Shown: positions 41,709 through 51,069, counted from the stretch's first letter. The stretch: DNA of 64,000 nucleotides from Microbacterium psychrotolerans (GCF_031085295.1 NZ_JAVFWO010000003.1:656005-720004), one strand, 5' to 3'. A program made the numbers and translations. The notes: generated from the sequence alone by a model not told the origin.

Positions 41709-43475
41709 TCAGGAGATCGTCAGCAGCTGGTGACCGGCCGACACCGTGGTGCCGGGGTTCGCGTTGATCGCGCCGATCACGCCGTCCTTGTGGGCCTGGA
41801 TCGGCTGCTCCATCTTCATCGCCTCGAGGACCACGACCAGGTCGCCCTTGACGACCTGCTGGCCCTCCTCGACGGCGACCTTGACGATGGTGGCCTGCAT
41901 GGGCGACTTCACGGCGTCCCCCGAAGCGCCCGCGACGACGGTGGGGGCGTGCGAGCGTCGCGACGGCGGCACGGCGGCGGGGCGACCGGCGACACCGGGC
42001 GCGGTGACCACGCGGTCGGGCAGGCTCACCTCGAGGCGCTTGCCTGCGACCTCGACGACCACGGTGTGCCGCGCCTCGGCGGGCGCCGGCGCGTCGAGCT
42101 CGCCGTCCCACGGCGCGATGTCGTTGACGAACTCGGTCTCGATCCAGCGGGTGTAGACGCCGAACCGGCCGTCTTCCGCGACGAACGCGGGCTCGCGGAC
42201 CACCGCACGGTGGAACGGGAGGACGGTGGGAAGCCCCGACACCTCGAACTCGTCGAGGGCACGGCGCGAGCGTTCGAGCGCCTCGGCGCGGTCGCGGCCG
42301 GTGACGATGATCTTGGCGAGCAGCGAGTCGAAGGCTCCCGACACGCTGTCGCCGGCGGTGACGCCGGAGTCGAGGCGGATGCCGGGGCCGCCGAACGTCT
42401 TGAAGACGTGGATGGGCCCGGGCTGGGGGAGGAAGCCACGCCCCGGGTCTTCGCCGTTGATGCGGAACTCGATCGAATGGCCGTCGGCGATCGGGTCGTC
42501 GTAGCCCAGCTCCTCGCCCTCGGCGAGGCGGAACTGCTCCCGCACGAGGTCGATGCCGGTGACCTCCTCCGACACGGGGTGCTCGACCTGGAGGCGCGTG
42601 TTGACCTCGAGGAAGGAGATCGTGCCGTCGGCGCCGATGAGGAACTCGCACGTGCCGGCACCGACGTAGCCGACCTCCTTGAGGATGGCCTTCGATGCGT
42701 CGTAGAGAATCGTGTTCTGCTCGTCCGAGAGGAACGGCGCGGGCGCCTCCTCCACGAGCTTCTGGTGACGGCGCTGGAGCGAGCAGTCGCGCGTCGAGAT
42801 CACGACGACGTTGCCCGCGGCATCCGCGAGGCACTGCGTCTCGACGTGGCGCGGCTTGTCGAGGTACTTCTCGACGAAGCACTCGCCGCGGCCGAACGCC
42901 GTGATCGCCTCGCGCGTCGCCGACTCGAACATCTCGGGGACCTCGTCGATCGTGCGGGCCACCTTGAGGCCTCGCCCGCCGCCGCCGTACGCCGCCTTGA
43001 TGGCGATGGGCAGACCGACCTCTTCGGCGAACGCGATGACCTCGTCGGCGCCGGCCACGGGGCCGGGGGTGCCGGGTGCGAGGGGAGCTCCGACCTTCTC
43101 GGCGACCGCGCGGGCGGTCACCTTGTCGCCCAGGGCCTCGATCGCCTCGGGCGACGGGCCGATCCAGACCAGGCCGGCCGCGATCACGGCGCGGGCGAAG
43201 TCGGCGTTCTCGGCGAGGAATCCGTAGCCCGGGTGAACGGCGTCGGCGCCCGAGCGGCGTGCCACCGACAGGATCTTGTCGATCGACAGGTACGTCTCGG
43301 CGCTGGTCGAGCCTTCGAGCGCGTACGCCTCGTCGGCGAGGCGGGCGTGCATGGCGTCGCGGTCCTGGTCGGCGTAGACGGCGACAGACGACTTCCCCGC
43401 ATCGCGGGCGGCGCGGATGACGCGGACGGCGATCTCGCCGCGGTTGGCAATGAGAACCTTGGCGATCTGGGGCAT
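41709..43475 (-). CDS. accA3: Acyl-CoA carboxylase alpha chain (biotin carboxylase plus biotin carrier domain)
   Basis: Carboxylates its own biotin with ATP and bicarbonate and hands CO2 to the AccD carboxyltransferase; starts fatty-acid synthesis or propionyl-CoA use. 588 residues. Biotin carboxylase domain (1-450) begins [18 protein letters not shown], with ATP-grasp loop [11 protein letters not shown] and [15 protein letters not shown] linker is followed by the BCCP domain with biotinyl-Lys in [10 protein letters not shown] near the C-terminus. The ATG at 43475 has TAGGCT 7 bases upstream; an upstream in-frame ATG is less likely. The probable partners accD and accE lie at 49.2-51 kb and BirA at 51.2 kb. 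Confidence 0.95.
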   Translation of the reverse strand: MPQIAKVLIANRGEIAVRVIRAARDAGKSSVAVYADQDRDAMHARLADEAYALEGSTSAETYLSIDKILSVARRSGADAVHPGYGFLAENADFARAVIAAGLVWIGPSPEAIEALGDKVTARAVAEKVGAPLAPGTPGPVAGADEVIAFAEEVGLPIAIKAAYGGGGRGLKVARTIDEVPEMFESATREAITAFGRGECFVEKYLDKPRHVETQCLADAAGNVVVISTRDCSLQRRHQKLVEEAPAPFLSDEQNTILYDASKAILKEVGYVGAGTCEFLIGADGTISFLEVNTRLQVEHPVSEEVTGIDLVREQFRLAEGEELGYDDPIADGHSIEFRINGEDPGRGFLPQPGPIHVFKTFGGPGIRLDSGVTAGDSVSGAFDSLLAKIIVTGRDRAEALERSRRALDEFEVSGLPTVLPFHRAVVREPAFVAEDGRFGVYTRWIETEFVNDIAPWDGELDAPAPAEARHTVVVEVAGKRLEVSLPDRVVTAPGVAGRPAAVPPSRRSHAPTVVAGASGDAVKSPMQATIVKVAVEEGQQVVKGDLVVVLEAMKMEQPIQAHKDGVIGAINANPGTTVSAGHQLLTIS

Positions 43476-43482
43476 GGATGCC

Positions 43483-43488
43483 AGCCTA
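43483..43488 (-). promoter_or_regulatory. Leaderless -10 box (TAGGCT) for the carboxylase alpha chain
   Basis: TAGGCT ends 7 bases before the ATG at 43475. The inverted repeat at 43515-43532 lies about 27 bases further upstream, around the -35 region. Confidence 0.6.
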
Positions 43489-43514
43489 CCGACGGCATCA
43501 CGAGGGCTTTTGAC

Positions 43515-43532
43515 CGGTTCATACAAGAACCG
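43515..43532. promoter_or_regulatory. Inverted repeat CGGTTC-N6-GAACCG at the carboxylase promoter
   Basis: Perfect 6-base arms with an AT-rich 6-base spacer (ATACAA), centred near the -35 region of the leaderless carboxylase promoter. Candidate operator for a fatty-acid or biotin regulator; no regulator gene is adjacent. Confidence 0.45.
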
Positions 43533-43587
43533 ACGAGAAACGTGGGATTCCTACTACAACGCCGGTCGGCCGTCGGCAGTGCCTGCG

Positions 43588-44277
43588 CTACAGCGTGACG
43601 GGATCGGTCTCCGACGGTCCGAGCGACGGATCCGTCGTGTTCCACAGCGCGGTCCACTCGACGCCGAGCTCCCGCACGAGCAGGCGCAGCGTCGACACCG
43701 ACATGCCGACGACCGTCGAGGGGTCGCCGTCGACGCGCTCGATGAAGGCCCCGCCGAGGCTGTCGACGGTGAACGCGCCTGCCACGTGGAGAGGCTCGCC
43801 GGTCGCGACGTAAGCCTCGATCTCGGCATCCGTCACGTCTTCCACGAAGGAGACGGATGCCGCGGCCGTCGCGTGCACCTCGCGCGGCGCCTCGCCGGGC
43901 TGGATGCGCACGACGGCGTGACCCGAATGCAGCACGCCGGTACGGCCGCGCATCGCCTGCCAGCGGGCCGCGGCGTTCTCGGGCGTGTAGGGCTTGCCGA
44001 GCACCTCGCCGTCGAGCTCGAACATCGAGTCGCCTCCGATGACGATGCCGTCGAAGCCGGGGATGTCGTCGCGCAGCCGCGCGGCCACGTCGGCCGCTTT
44101 GCGCCGAGCGAGCAGCAGGACGTGCTCATCCGGAGCCAGCGTGCGCGCCTCTGCCGCCTCGACCGTGGCGATCACGGCCTCTTCGTTGACGTCGGGGGCG
44201 ATCGTGAGGGGACGGATGCCGAACTGCCCCAGCAGCATGAGCCGGGCGGGCGAGGTCGAGGCGAGGCAGACGCGCAT
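43588..44277 (-). CDS. maf: Maf-family nucleoside triphosphate pyrophosphatase
   Basis: Hydrolyses non-canonical or excess dTTP/UTP-type nucleotides to monophosphates. 229 residues, slightly long. Starts RVCLASTSPARLMLL (S-x-S-P-x-R nucleotide loop); VIGGDSMFELDGEVLGKP holds the catalytic Asp and Lys; EIEAYVATGEP and KAGA-like GAFTVDSLGGAFIERVDGD are family motifs. A TACCGT box lies 6 bases before the ATG. Divergent from the methyltransferase gene across 37 bases. Confidence 0.92.
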   Translation of the reverse strand: MRVCLASTSPARLMLLGQFGIRPLTIAPDVNEEAVIATVEAAEARTLAPDEHVLLLARRKAADVAARLRDDIPGFDGIVIGGDSMFELDGEVLGKPYTPENAAARWQAMRGRTGVLHSGHAVVRIQPGEAPREVHATAAASVSFVEDVTDAEIEAYVATGEPLHVAGAFTVDSLGGAFIERVDGDPSTVVGMSVSTLRLLVRELGVEWTALWNTTDPSLGPSETDPVTL

Positions 44278-44283
44278 GATCCC

Positions 44284-44289
44284 ACGGTA
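44284..44289 (-). promoter_or_regulatory. Leaderless -10 box (TACCGT) for maf
   Basis: TACCGT ends 6 bases before the ATG at 44277, in a 37-base divergent gap that leaves no room for leaders in either direction. Confidence 0.55.
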
Positions 44290-44302
44290 CGCGGCCGGGC
44301 CG

Positions 44303-44308
44303 TAGGCT
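44303..44308 (+). promoter_or_regulatory. Leaderless -10 box (TAGGCT) for the methyltransferase gene
   Basis: TAGGCT ends 6 bases before the ATG at 44315. Confidence 0.65.
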
Positions 44309-44314
44309 CGACGG

Positions 44315-45667
44315 ATGAGCGGAACCGGCGACCTCCTCGACCTCGACATCACGGGCGTCGCCCACGGCGGCGTCTTCGTCGCCCGCCACGAAGGGCGAGT
44401 CGTGTTCGTGCCCGACACGGTTCCGGGGGAGCGCGTACGCGTGCGGCTCACCGACACGGCCAAGTCGTCGTTCTGGCGCGCCGAGACGCTCGAGGTCCTC
44501 GAGGCGTCCCCGCACCGCCAGCTGCACGTGTGGCGGCAGGCCGACGTCGACGTGCCGCCCGAGCAGCGGCCCGGCGGCGCCGACTTCGGCCACATCGAGC
44601 TCGCACACCAGCGCAGCCTCAAGCGCGAGGTGCTGCTCGACGCGCTGCAGCGCTTCGGCGGCATCGCCGCGCCCGCCGCGACGATGAGCGCCGTCTCCGC
44701 TCCGCCGACGGCGGACGGCGGGGAGGAGGCCGACGGCGAGACCGTCGACGGCACGGCATGGCGGACGCGGGTGAGCCTGCACGTCGACGACGACGGCAAC
44801 GTCGGGCAGTACGCGGCGCGCAGCCATCGCGTGGTGCCGCTCGAGGACCTGCCCCTCGCGACCGCGGCGGTCGAGCGCACCGCGCTGGAGCTGCGCGGCG
44901 GCGAGCCCGGCCGCATCGATCTCGTACAGCCGGCGGACGGTCGCGTGCGGGTGCTGCCGCGGCCCCAGACGAATCGGGATGCCGCTGCCCGGCGCGGGCG
45001 CGGCGGCCGCCCGGCACCCGGGCGGCGTTCCGGCAAGGCGCCCTCACACGAGGTCGTGGTCGAGCGGGTCGGCGGCCGGGAATTCCGCGTCGACGCCGGA
45101 GGGTTCTGGCAGGTGCACCGCCTTGCGGCGCACACGCTGACGACGGCCGTGTCGGGAGCATTGAGCAGCCTCCCGGGAGACGCTCGTGCCGTCGACCCCG
45201 ACGCGTGGCATCTGGATCTCTACGGGGGAGTGGGGCTCTTCGCTGCGACGCTCGGCGAGCTCGGCGGCCCATCGACGCGGGTGACGAGCGTCGAATCCGA
45301 CGCGCGGGCCACCGAGCACGCGGGCGAGAATCTCGTGGACTGGGTCGGCGCCCGCGCCGAGACCGCCCGGGTCGACCGCTGGCTGGCGCGGCTCAGCGCC
45401 GAGGCCTCCGCCTCTGAACGGGAGCGCCTGTCACGGGGAGTCGTCCTGCTCGACCCCCCGCGGTCGGGCGCAGGACGCGAGGTCGTCGAGCACATCACGG
45501 CGCTCTCGCCCCAGACGGTCGTCTACGTGGCGTGCGATCCCGTGGCGCTCGCCCGCGACATCGCCACCTTCCGGGCCGGCGGCTACGACCTGGCAGGCGT
45601 CGACGCCCTGGATCTTTTCCCGAACTCGCATCACGTCGAAGCCGTGGCGGTTCTCACCCGCGGGTGA
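44315..45667 (+). CDS. TrmA/RlmD-family SAM-dependent RNA (uracil-5) methyltransferase
   Basis: Methylates a uracil in tRNA or rRNA. 450 residues. An N-terminal TRAM domain (about 5-65, GVAHGGVFVARHEGRVVFVPDTVPGE) precedes the middle domain and a SAM-binding Rossmann domain (LDLYGGVGLFAATLGELGG). The catalytic nucleophile is in VVYVACDPVALARD and the family motif LLDPPRSGAGREV is present. A basic Gly/Arg linker lies near residue 230. The Fe-S cysteines of RlmD are not seen, as is usual for actinobacterial members. Target base unknown. Confidence 0.9.
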   Translation: MSGTGDLLDLDITGVAHGGVFVARHEGRVVFVPDTVPGERVRVRLTDTAKSSFWRAETLEVLEASPHRQLHVWRQADVDVPPEQRPGGADFGHIELAHQRSLKREVLLDALQRFGGIAAPAATMSAVSAPPTADGGEEADGETVDGTAWRTRVSLHVDDDGNVGQYAARSHRVVPLEDLPLATAAVERTALELRGGEPGRIDLVQPADGRVRVLPRPQTNRDAAARRGRGGRPAPGRRSGKAPSHEVVVERVGGREFRVDAGGFWQVHRLAAHTLTTAVSGALSSLPGDARAVDPDAWHLDLYGGVGLFAATLGELGGPSTRVTSVESDARATEHAGENLVDWVGARAETARVDRWLARLSAEASASERERLSRGVVLLDPPRSGAGREVVEHITALSPQTVVYVACDPVALARDIATFRAGGYDLAGVDALDLFPNSHHVEAVAVLTRG

Positions 45668-45677
45668 CGCACGTGGC

Positions 45678-45683
45678 TAGGCT
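45678..45683 (+). promoter_or_regulatory. Leaderless -10 box (TAGGCT) for the two-component operon
   Basis: TAGGCT ends 6 bases before the ATG at 45690, within the 22-base gap after the methyltransferase gene. Confidence 0.65.
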
Positions 45684-45689
45684 GGCGGA

Positions 45690-46367
45690 ATGACGCGGGT
45701 GGCCTTCATCGACGACCACGAGTCGGTACGGCTCGGGCTGGAAGCGGCGTGCGTCCGCGCCGACGCGATGAACGTCGCCTTCTCGGGCAGCACCGTCACC
45801 GAGTACGTGGAGTGGCGCGCACGGTCGCGCCAGCTTCCGGCGGACGTCGTGGTGCTCGATCTGACGCTCGGCGACGGCACGACGGTCACCGAGAACGTGC
45901 GGCGGCTGGTGCTCGACGGGTCGAGCGTCATCATCCACAGCGTCGCCGACCGCCCGGCAGCGGTTCGCGAAGCCCTGGCCGCCGGCGCGGCCGGCGTCGT
46001 CAGCAAGTCCTCGCCCATCGGCGATGTGATCGCGGCGGTGCGCACGGTGGCGCGCGGCGAGCCGCTCAACAACGTCGAGTGGGCCAGCGCCGTCGAGGGC
46101 GACCGCGCGTTCGCCGACGCGCAGCTGTCGGCGCGCGAGCGCGACGTGCTGCGGCTCTACGCCGCCGGCCTCCCGCTGAAGGTCGTCGCCGACCGCCTCG
46201 GCGTCGCCTACTCGACGGCCAAGGAGAACATCACGCGCATCCGCGTGAAGTACGTCGAGGTCGGGCGACCCGCTCCGACCAAGATCGACCTGCTGCACCG
46301 CGCCGTCGAAGACGGCATCCTCGTCGAGCCGTCCGCCGACCCGGGAGACAGTGCGCGTGGCCGTTGA
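45690..46367 (+). CDS. NarL/LuxR-family response regulator
   Basis: 225 residues. Receiver domain with acidic pair FIDDHE at residue 8, phospho-acceptor Asp57 in VVVLDLTLGDG, and the Lys in VVSKSSPIGDVI. LuxR-type HTH (about 146-190): LSARERDVLRLYAAGLPLK, then VVADRLGVAYSTAKENITRI. Encoded just before its likely partner histidine kinase, whose start overlaps its last codons. Target genes are not evident in the window. Confidence 0.93.
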   Translation: MTRVAFIDDHESVRLGLEAACVRADAMNVAFSGSTVTEYVEWRARSRQLPADVVVLDLTLGDGTTVTENVRRLVLDGSSVIIHSVADRPAAVREALAAGAAGVVSKSSPIGDVIAAVRTVARGEPLNNVEWASAVEGDRAFADAQLSARERDVLRLYAAGLPLKVVADRLGVAYSTAKENITRIRVKYVEVGRPAPTKIDLLHRAVEDGILVEPSADPGDSARGR

Positions 46368-47607
46368 CGCGCAGACCGGCGTGCTCGACACGGCGTGGGG
46401 CCAGATTCCCCACTCGCCGCAGGCCACTGCGGGCATCGGGTCGTTCACGCGCTCACGCGTGGAACGGATCATCTCGCTCGTCGGCGGCGCGTTCGGATCG
46501 CTGATCCTCGGCCTCCAGGCGTTCCTGGCGGCGCTGGGCTCGACCGACGAGCGGCCCGGATGGCACGAAGCCCTGATGATCTCGGTGTTCGGCACACTCG
46601 CCGTGATGATCCTCGCGTGCGTCATCGGGCGCGGCGTGCGGGTGGCCGCGGGTGTGTTCGCCCTCGTCTACGTGCTCGCGCTGGTCGCCTGGCCGATCGC
46701 GACCGCGGGAGTGATGCCGACGACCGTCGACGAGCCGTGGATCTGGTACCTCGTCAACCTGGCGACCCTCGCCGCAGTGCTGGCCTTCCCCTTCCCGCTG
46801 CAGATCGGCTGGACGATCCTCGCGCCCGTCCTCTTCGGGCTGGTGCGGCTGATGCAGGTCGGCTTCGACAGCGACTACTGGATGACCGTCGGATTGGACG
46901 TGTCGTTCGCCCTCATCCTCGGCGGTGTCATCCTCACGCTGGGCTGGCTGTTCCGTTCGATCGCCGTCAACGTCGACGAGACGCGTGCCCGCGCGGTCGC
47001 CTCCTACGCGCAGGCAGCGGCGGCGGATGCCGCGGAGCAGGAGCGCGTCGCGGTCGCCGCGCTCATGCACGACAGCGTGCTGGCGGCGCTCATCGCGGCA
47101 GAGCGGGCGAGCACACCGCGCGAGCGAACGCTCGCGGCGTCCATGGCGCGCGAGGCGCTCACGCGGCTGGCCAACACCGAGCAGGACGCGCACGAGGGCA
47201 CAGACGAGCCGTGGGAGGTTGCGGCCCTCGCCGCCGAGATCGACGCGGCCGCCGCAGAGCTGGGCGTTGACGTCGACGTGCAGCGCGAGTTCGACGACGC
47301 GGCGTCGCTCATCCCGGGCCGCGTGGCGCGCGCGCTCGCGCTCGCCGCGACGCAGGCGGTGGCGAACGCCCTCCAGCACGCCGGTGGCGCGGGGCTCGGC
47401 GTCGCCGTGATGGAGACGCATGGCCGCGTGCGTGTCGAGGTGCACGACGCCGGCGAAGGCTTCGACCTGGATGCCGTCCCGGACGACCGGCTGGGCATCC
47501 GCGCGTCGATCATGGCGCGTGTCGCCGCCGTGGGCGGGCATGCGGATCTCGAGACCGGACCGCACGGCACCGTCGTGCGCCTCACCTGGCAGGAGTCCGC
47601 CGCATGA
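46351..47607 (+). CDS. Membrane sensor histidine kinase (NarL-partner class)
   Basis: 418 residues. Up to six hydrophobic segments between about 40 and 205 form the input module. The phospho-accepting His240 in VAALMHDSVLAALIAAER is atypical but consistent with HisKA_3-like kinases that pair with LuxR-type regulators. The ATPase domain shows AVANALQHAGG (N box), VHDAGEGFDLD (G1) and GPHGTVVRLTW (G2). GTG at 46351; a second in-frame GTG at 46357 is better spaced from GGGAG and may be the real start. Stop overlaps the next ATG (ATGA). Confidence 0.9.
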   Translation: MRVAVDAQTGVLDTAWGQIPHSPQATAGIGSFTRSRVERIISLVGGAFGSLILGLQAFLAALGSTDERPGWHEALMISVFGTLAVMILACVIGRGVRVAAGVFALVYVLALVAWPIATAGVMPTTVDEPWIWYLVNLATLAAVLAFPFPLQIGWTILAPVLFGLVRLMQVGFDSDYWMTVGLDVSFALILGGVILTLGWLFRSIAVNVDETRARAVASYAQAAAADAAEQERVAVAALMHDSVLAALIAAERASTPRERTLAASMAREALTRLANTEQDAHEGTDEPWEVAALAAEIDAAAAELGVDVDVQREFDDAASLIPGRVARALALAATQAVANALQHAGGAGLGVAVMETHGRVRVEVHDAGEGFDLDAVPDDRLGIRASIMARVAAVGGHADLETGPHGTVVRLTWQESAA

Positions 47608-48701
47608 TCAGCGTCAAGAACGTCCTGGTCGTGCTCGCCGTCGCGTTCACGGCGTACCTCGCCGCGCGCGGCCTTTCGTGGACCTTACCGATCACGCAGC
47701 CTCTCGTCGTCGTGGTCACCCTGGCGTTCTATCTCGCGACCACGTGGCTCTGCATCTTCTGGGAACCCGCATCGACGCGATCGTCGTCCACTCCTCCCGC
47801 GGCGCCCGCCATCGGTGCACCCGCGGACGATGACGCGAAGACGGCCGTCGACGGCATCCGCGGTCCTGTCCGGCTCCCGCCGATCGCTCAGATCCTGGCG
47901 CTCGCGTGCGCGGTCATCGTGCCCAGCGCGATCTCGGTCGCGGTGGGGGAGGCATCCCGAACGGCCCCCTTCGCGACCTGGTACCTGGGTGGGATCGGCG
48001 CGCTCATGACCATCGTCATGGTGCGCCGCCGCCCGTGGACCGCGTGGACGGGAATCGTCGCGCTCACCATCGCGTCGATGCTCTGGATGGGGCCGCTGAA
48101 TGCGCTCGCACTCGGACTCGTCGGCTCGATCGTCTGGGTGACGTGCGCGCAGCTGCTGGTGTTCTCGATGGACCGGGCGGCGCGCGACACCTCCCGCCTT
48201 ACGCGGCTGCAGCGTGCGGCGACGGGATGGCAGACGTCGCAGGTCGTGCGCCAGCGGGAGCGGCGGGTGCAGGTGCAGAAGGCGCTCGCGGTCGCGGGGC
48301 CGGTGCTCACACGCACGGTCGCGCACGCGGGCGTGCTCACCGACGCCGACCGCCTGGAGGCGCGGATCGCCGAGGGAAAGCTCCGCGACGAGATGCGCGG
48401 ACCGCGTCTGCTCGATGACGAGGTACGCGCCGAGCTCGAACGTGCCCGGCGTCGCGGGGCCAACGTGACGGTCCTCGATGAGGGCGGGCTCGACGACGTC
48501 GACGACGAGCAGCTGGGCGTCATCCGCGCGCAGCTGGCCGACGCGCTGCGGTCGGCGGCCTCGGACCGGCTCTACATCCGCACCTCGCCCGACGAGCGGG
48601 TGGCCGTCACGGTCGTCGGACGCTCGCCGTCCGTCGGCGGACCCAGCGACGAGGACTCCGTCGACCTGTGGCTCGAGATCCCGCACCCCGGTCGAGCCTG
48701 A
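47604..48701 (+). CDS. Polytopic membrane protein of unknown function coupled to the two-component system
   Basis: 365 residues, family not recognised. About six hydrophobic segments: 5-25, 32-52, then after a 40-residue Pro/Ala/Asp linker four more between about 92 and 190. The C-terminal 170 residues are charged and cytoplasmic: a probable helical/coiled-coil part (RERRVQVQKALAVAG) followed by an alpha/beta-looking segment ending LWLEIPHPGRA. ATG overlaps the kinase stop by 4 bases, so it is made with the kinase and may be a sensor accessory or the regulated output. No catalytic motif seen. Confidence 0.8.
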   Translation: MISVKNVLVVLAVAFTAYLAARGLSWTLPITQPLVVVVTLAFYLATTWLCIFWEPASTRSSSTPPAAPAIGAPADDDAKTAVDGIRGPVRLPPIAQILALACAVIVPSAISVAVGEASRTAPFATWYLGGIGALMTIVMVRRRPWTAWTGIVALTIASMLWMGPLNALALGLVGSIVWVTCAQLLVFSMDRAARDTSRLTRLQRAATGWQTSQVVRQRERRVQVQKALAVAGPVLTRTVAHAGVLTDADRLEARIAEGKLRDEMRGPRLLDDEVRAELERARRRGANVTVLDEGGLDDVDDEQLGVIRAQLADALRSAASDRLYIRTSPDERVAVTVVGRSPSVGGPSDEDSVDLWLEIPHPGRA

Positions 48702-48852
48702 CGCTGGAGGCCGCTCGATCGCGACGGCCCTTCCGGATCTGTGGACACGGATGGCGCTGATCGACCAGCTCTGAGCGGGAGGGGTGCCGCTGCCTCACCC
48801 GAACGAGCCCCGCGAAGCAGGTGCCTCGCGAAGCAGGTGGCCCAGCGCGGTG

Positions 48853-48919
48853 GCGAGCCGTCGCACAGGGGGCGAGCCGTCGCACAGGTGGCGAGCCGTC
48901 GCGCAGGGGGCGAGCCCTG
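48853..48919 (+). repeat. 19-base tandem repeat, about 3.5 copies
   Basis: Unit GCGAGCCGTCGCACAGGKG starts at 48853, 48872, 48891 and (partial) 48910, with one or two substitutions per copy. Too short and gapless for a CRISPR array. The 16-base-period repeat at 48811-48839 shares the words GCAGGTG and CGCG, suggesting local slippage. Confidence 0.85.
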
Positions 48920-48980
48920 GGACGTACTCGCTCCCCGCCGGGAGGGGGAGGGGAACCAGGCGGGGAGCGGGGAAGAAGGA

Positions 48981-49013
48981 GGCGAGGGGCGGCGAAGCCG
49001 CCCGCCCCTCGCC
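48981..49013. terminator. Strong hairpin between the two-component and accD-accE operons
   Basis: GGCGAGGGG (48981-48989) pairs with CCCCTCGCC (49005-49013), with an inner CGGC/GCCG stem. It lies between converging operons and likely terminates one or both. Confidence 0.55.
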
Positions 49014-49212
49014 TGCGCGAACGGTTACCCGAAAACCGTCCGCATGGCCAGATCCGGGGATACCGCAGTGCGGTGTCGGACCGGCCGAACGCAGAAGCGT
49101 TCCAGCGGATCAAGTATCTCCAGGACGCAAGGGGTGTGTCTGTAGGTATTTCGGGGGACAAGCCGGCCGGACCGGTTCAGGCGCTCCGGGGCCTCCGACC
49201 CGGACGGCGTGA

Positions 49213-49476
49213 TCAGCCGAAGCGGCCCCAGCCCAGGTCGCGGTCGAGCGGCTGCCGCAGGGCGCGCTGGGAGAGTTCCCAGCCGGTGCGGCGAACGCGC
49301 TCCTCGGCTACGGCCTCCGCCGCCTCGCCGGTGTAGGCCTCGCTCACGACGGCGATGAGCGCTGCGAGCTCCTCCTCCGTGGGCGTTCCGCGGCGCACGT
49401 CGATGGTGACGCTTTCGCGCGCGGCTGATTCCCCGCCGGCTTCGGCGGGGACCGTCTGGTCGTCCGCGCGGCTCAC
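49213..49476 (-). CDS. accE: Acyl-CoA carboxylase epsilon subunit
   Basis: Small actinobacterial subunit that stabilises the AccA-AccD complex. 87 residues: an acidic disordered N-terminus, then [18 protein letters not shown] and a C-terminal part with [13 protein letters not shown] and GWGRFG, the aromatic/Arg pattern of AccE5-type proteins. GTG overlaps the accD stop by 4 bases (GTGA). Its presence supports an actinobacterial-type acetyl/propionyl-CoA carboxylase. Confidence 0.9.
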   Translation of the reverse strand: MSRADDQTVPAEAGGESAARESVTIDVRRGTPTEEELAALIAVVSEAYTGEAAEAVAEERVRRTGWELSQRALRQPLDRDLGWGRFG

Positions 49477-51062
49477 AGCGGGATGTTCCCGTGCTTCTTG
49501 GGGGGCAGACTGGCGCGCTTGCCGCGCAGCGCCCGCAGGGCCTTCGCGATGGAGACCCGCGTCTGCGCCGGCTCGATGATGCCGTCCAGCTCGCCGCGCT
49601 CGGCGGCGAGGAAGGGAGAGGCCACGTTGTACGTGTACTCGTTGGCCAGGCGTGTCCGCACGGCGGCCACGTCTTCGCCGGCCTCTTCCGCGCGCTTGAT
49701 CTCGCCCCGGTAGAGGATGTTCACGGCGCCCTGGCCGCCCATGACGGCGATCTCGGCCGTCGGCCACGCCAGGTTCACGTCAGCGCCCAGCTGCTTGGAA
49801 CCCATGACGATGTAAGCGCCGCCGTAGGCCTTGCGGAGGATCACGGTCACCAGCGGCACGGTCGCCTCGGCGTACGCGTAGAGCAGCTTCGCGCCGCGCC
49901 GGATGACGCCGGTCCATTCCTGGTCGGTGCCCGGCAGGTAGCCGGGAACGTCGACGAGGGTGACGATCGGAATCGAGAAGGCGTCGCAGAAGCGCACGAA
50001 GCGGCTGGCCTTCTCGCCCGCCTCGATGTTCAGCGTGCCCGCCATCTGCGAGGGCTGGTTGGCGATGATGCCCACCGAGCGGCCCTCGATGCGGCCGAAG
50101 CCGATGACGATGTTCGGTGCGAACAGCGGCTGCACCTCGAGGAAGTCCTCGGCGTCGACGATGCCGCGGATCACCTGGTGGATGTCGTACGGCTGGTTCG
50201 GCGAGTCGGGGATGATCGCGTTCAGCGCGCGGTCGGCATCCGTCGTCTCGAACTCGAAGCCGCTTTCGTAGACCGGCAGCTCCGCCATGTTGTTGTCGGG
50301 GAGGAAGCCGAGCATCGAGCGGACGTAGTCGATCGCGTCGTCCTCGTCTTCGGCGAGGTAGTGCGCGACGCCCGAGCGGGTGTTGTGCGTATAGGCGCCG
50401 CCGAGCTCCTCCATGCCGACGTCCTCGCCGGTCACGGTCTTGATGACGTCGGGGCCGGTGACGAACATCTGGCTGGTCTTGTCGACCATGACGACGAAGT
50501 CGGTGAGCGCGGGGGAGTACACGGCGCCACCCGCGGCCGGGCCCATGATGATCGAGATCTGCGGGATGACGCCCGACGCCCGCGTGTTGAGGCGGAAGAT
50601 CTCGCCGTACTTGCCGAGGGCGACGACGCCCTCCTGGATCCGGGCGCCGCCCGAGTCCAGGATTCCCACGATCGGGATGCCGGAGCGCAGGGCGAACTCC
50701 ATGACCTTGATGATCTTCTCGCCGGCGACCTCGCCGAGAGATCCGCCGAAGGTAGAGAAGTCCTGCGAGTACACCGCCACCGTGCGGCCGTGGATCGTGC
50801 CGACTCCGCTGACGACGGAGTCGCCGTAGGGGCGGGAACGGTCCATCCCGAACGCGGTGGTGCGGTGACGCACGTACTCGTCCAGTTCGACGAAGCTGCC
50901 GGTGTCGAGGAGCATGTCGATGCGCTCACGCGCGGTGCCCTTGCCCTTCGCGTGCTGCTTCTCCTTGGCGACCTCCTCGGGATCGAGGACGGCCTCCTGG
51001 AATCGTGCGCGGAGGTCGGCGATCTTGCCGGCGGTCGTGGAGAGGTCGGGCTGATCGGTCAC
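49473..51062 (-). CDS. accD: Acyl-CoA carboxylase beta (carboxyltransferase) subunit
   Basis: Transfers CO2 from biotin to acetyl- or propionyl-CoA. 529 residues, the length of AccD5-type subunits carrying both crotonase-like halves. [14 protein letters not shown] near the start, [47 protein letters not shown] in the N-half; [12 protein letters not shown] and [16 protein letters not shown] in the C-half (acyl-CoA and biotin oxyanion loops). GTG start with TAGGGT 7 bases upstream. Pairs with AccE and the alpha chain at 41.7 kb. Confidence 0.95.
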   Translation of the reverse strand: MTDQPDLSTTAGKIADLRARFQEAVLDPEEVAKEKQHAKGKGTARERIDMLLDTGSFVELDEYVRHRTTAFGMDRSRPYGDSVVSGVGTIHGRTVAVYSQDFSTFGGSLGEVAGEKIIKVMEFALRSGIPIVGILDSGGARIQEGVVALGKYGEIFRLNTRASGVIPQISIIMGPAAGGAVYSPALTDFVVMVDKTSQMFVTGPDVIKTVTGEDVGMEELGGAYTHNTRSGVAHYLAEDEDDAIDYVRSMLGFLPDNNMAELPVYESGFEFETTDADRALNAIIPDSPNQPYDIHQVIRGIVDAEDFLEVQPLFAPNIVIGFGRIEGRSVGIIANQPSQMAGTLNIEAGEKASRFVRFCDAFSIPIVTLVDVPGYLPGTDQEWTGVIRRGAKLLYAYAEATVPLVTVILRKAYGGAYIVMGSKQLGADVNLAWPTAEIAVMGGQGAVNILYRGEIKRAEEAGEDVAAVRTRLANEYTYNVASPFLAAERGELDGIIEPAQTRVSIAKALRALRGKRASLPPKKHGNIPL

Positions 51063-51069
51063 GGATTCC

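Larger units (their letters stand above)
48702..49212. other. 511-base non-coding region with repeats and hairpins between convergent operons
   Basis: No convincing gene on either strand; the open frames are Arg/Pro/Gly-rich and lack starts with signals. Contents: two 13-base copies of CGCGAAGCAGGTG (48811 and 48827), a 19-base tandem repeat (48853-48919), a purine-rich stretch, a large hairpin (48981-49013), a smaller stem ACGGTT/AACCGT (49021-49039), and the stem GAACGC-AGAA-GCGTTC (49087-49102). The last 150 bases have lower GC than the rest. A decayed gene or a non-coding RNA cannot be excluded. Confidence 0.6.

Noticed and set aside
48853..48919. Possible small CRISPR array
   Set aside because: Units are 19 bases, directly adjacent with no spacers, and no cas gene is near.
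48607..49161. 184-codon reverse frame and overlapping forward frames in the 48.7-49.2 kb gap
   Set aside because: All cross the tandem repeat and hairpin, are Arg/Pro/Gly-rich and have no start signal or recognisable domain.
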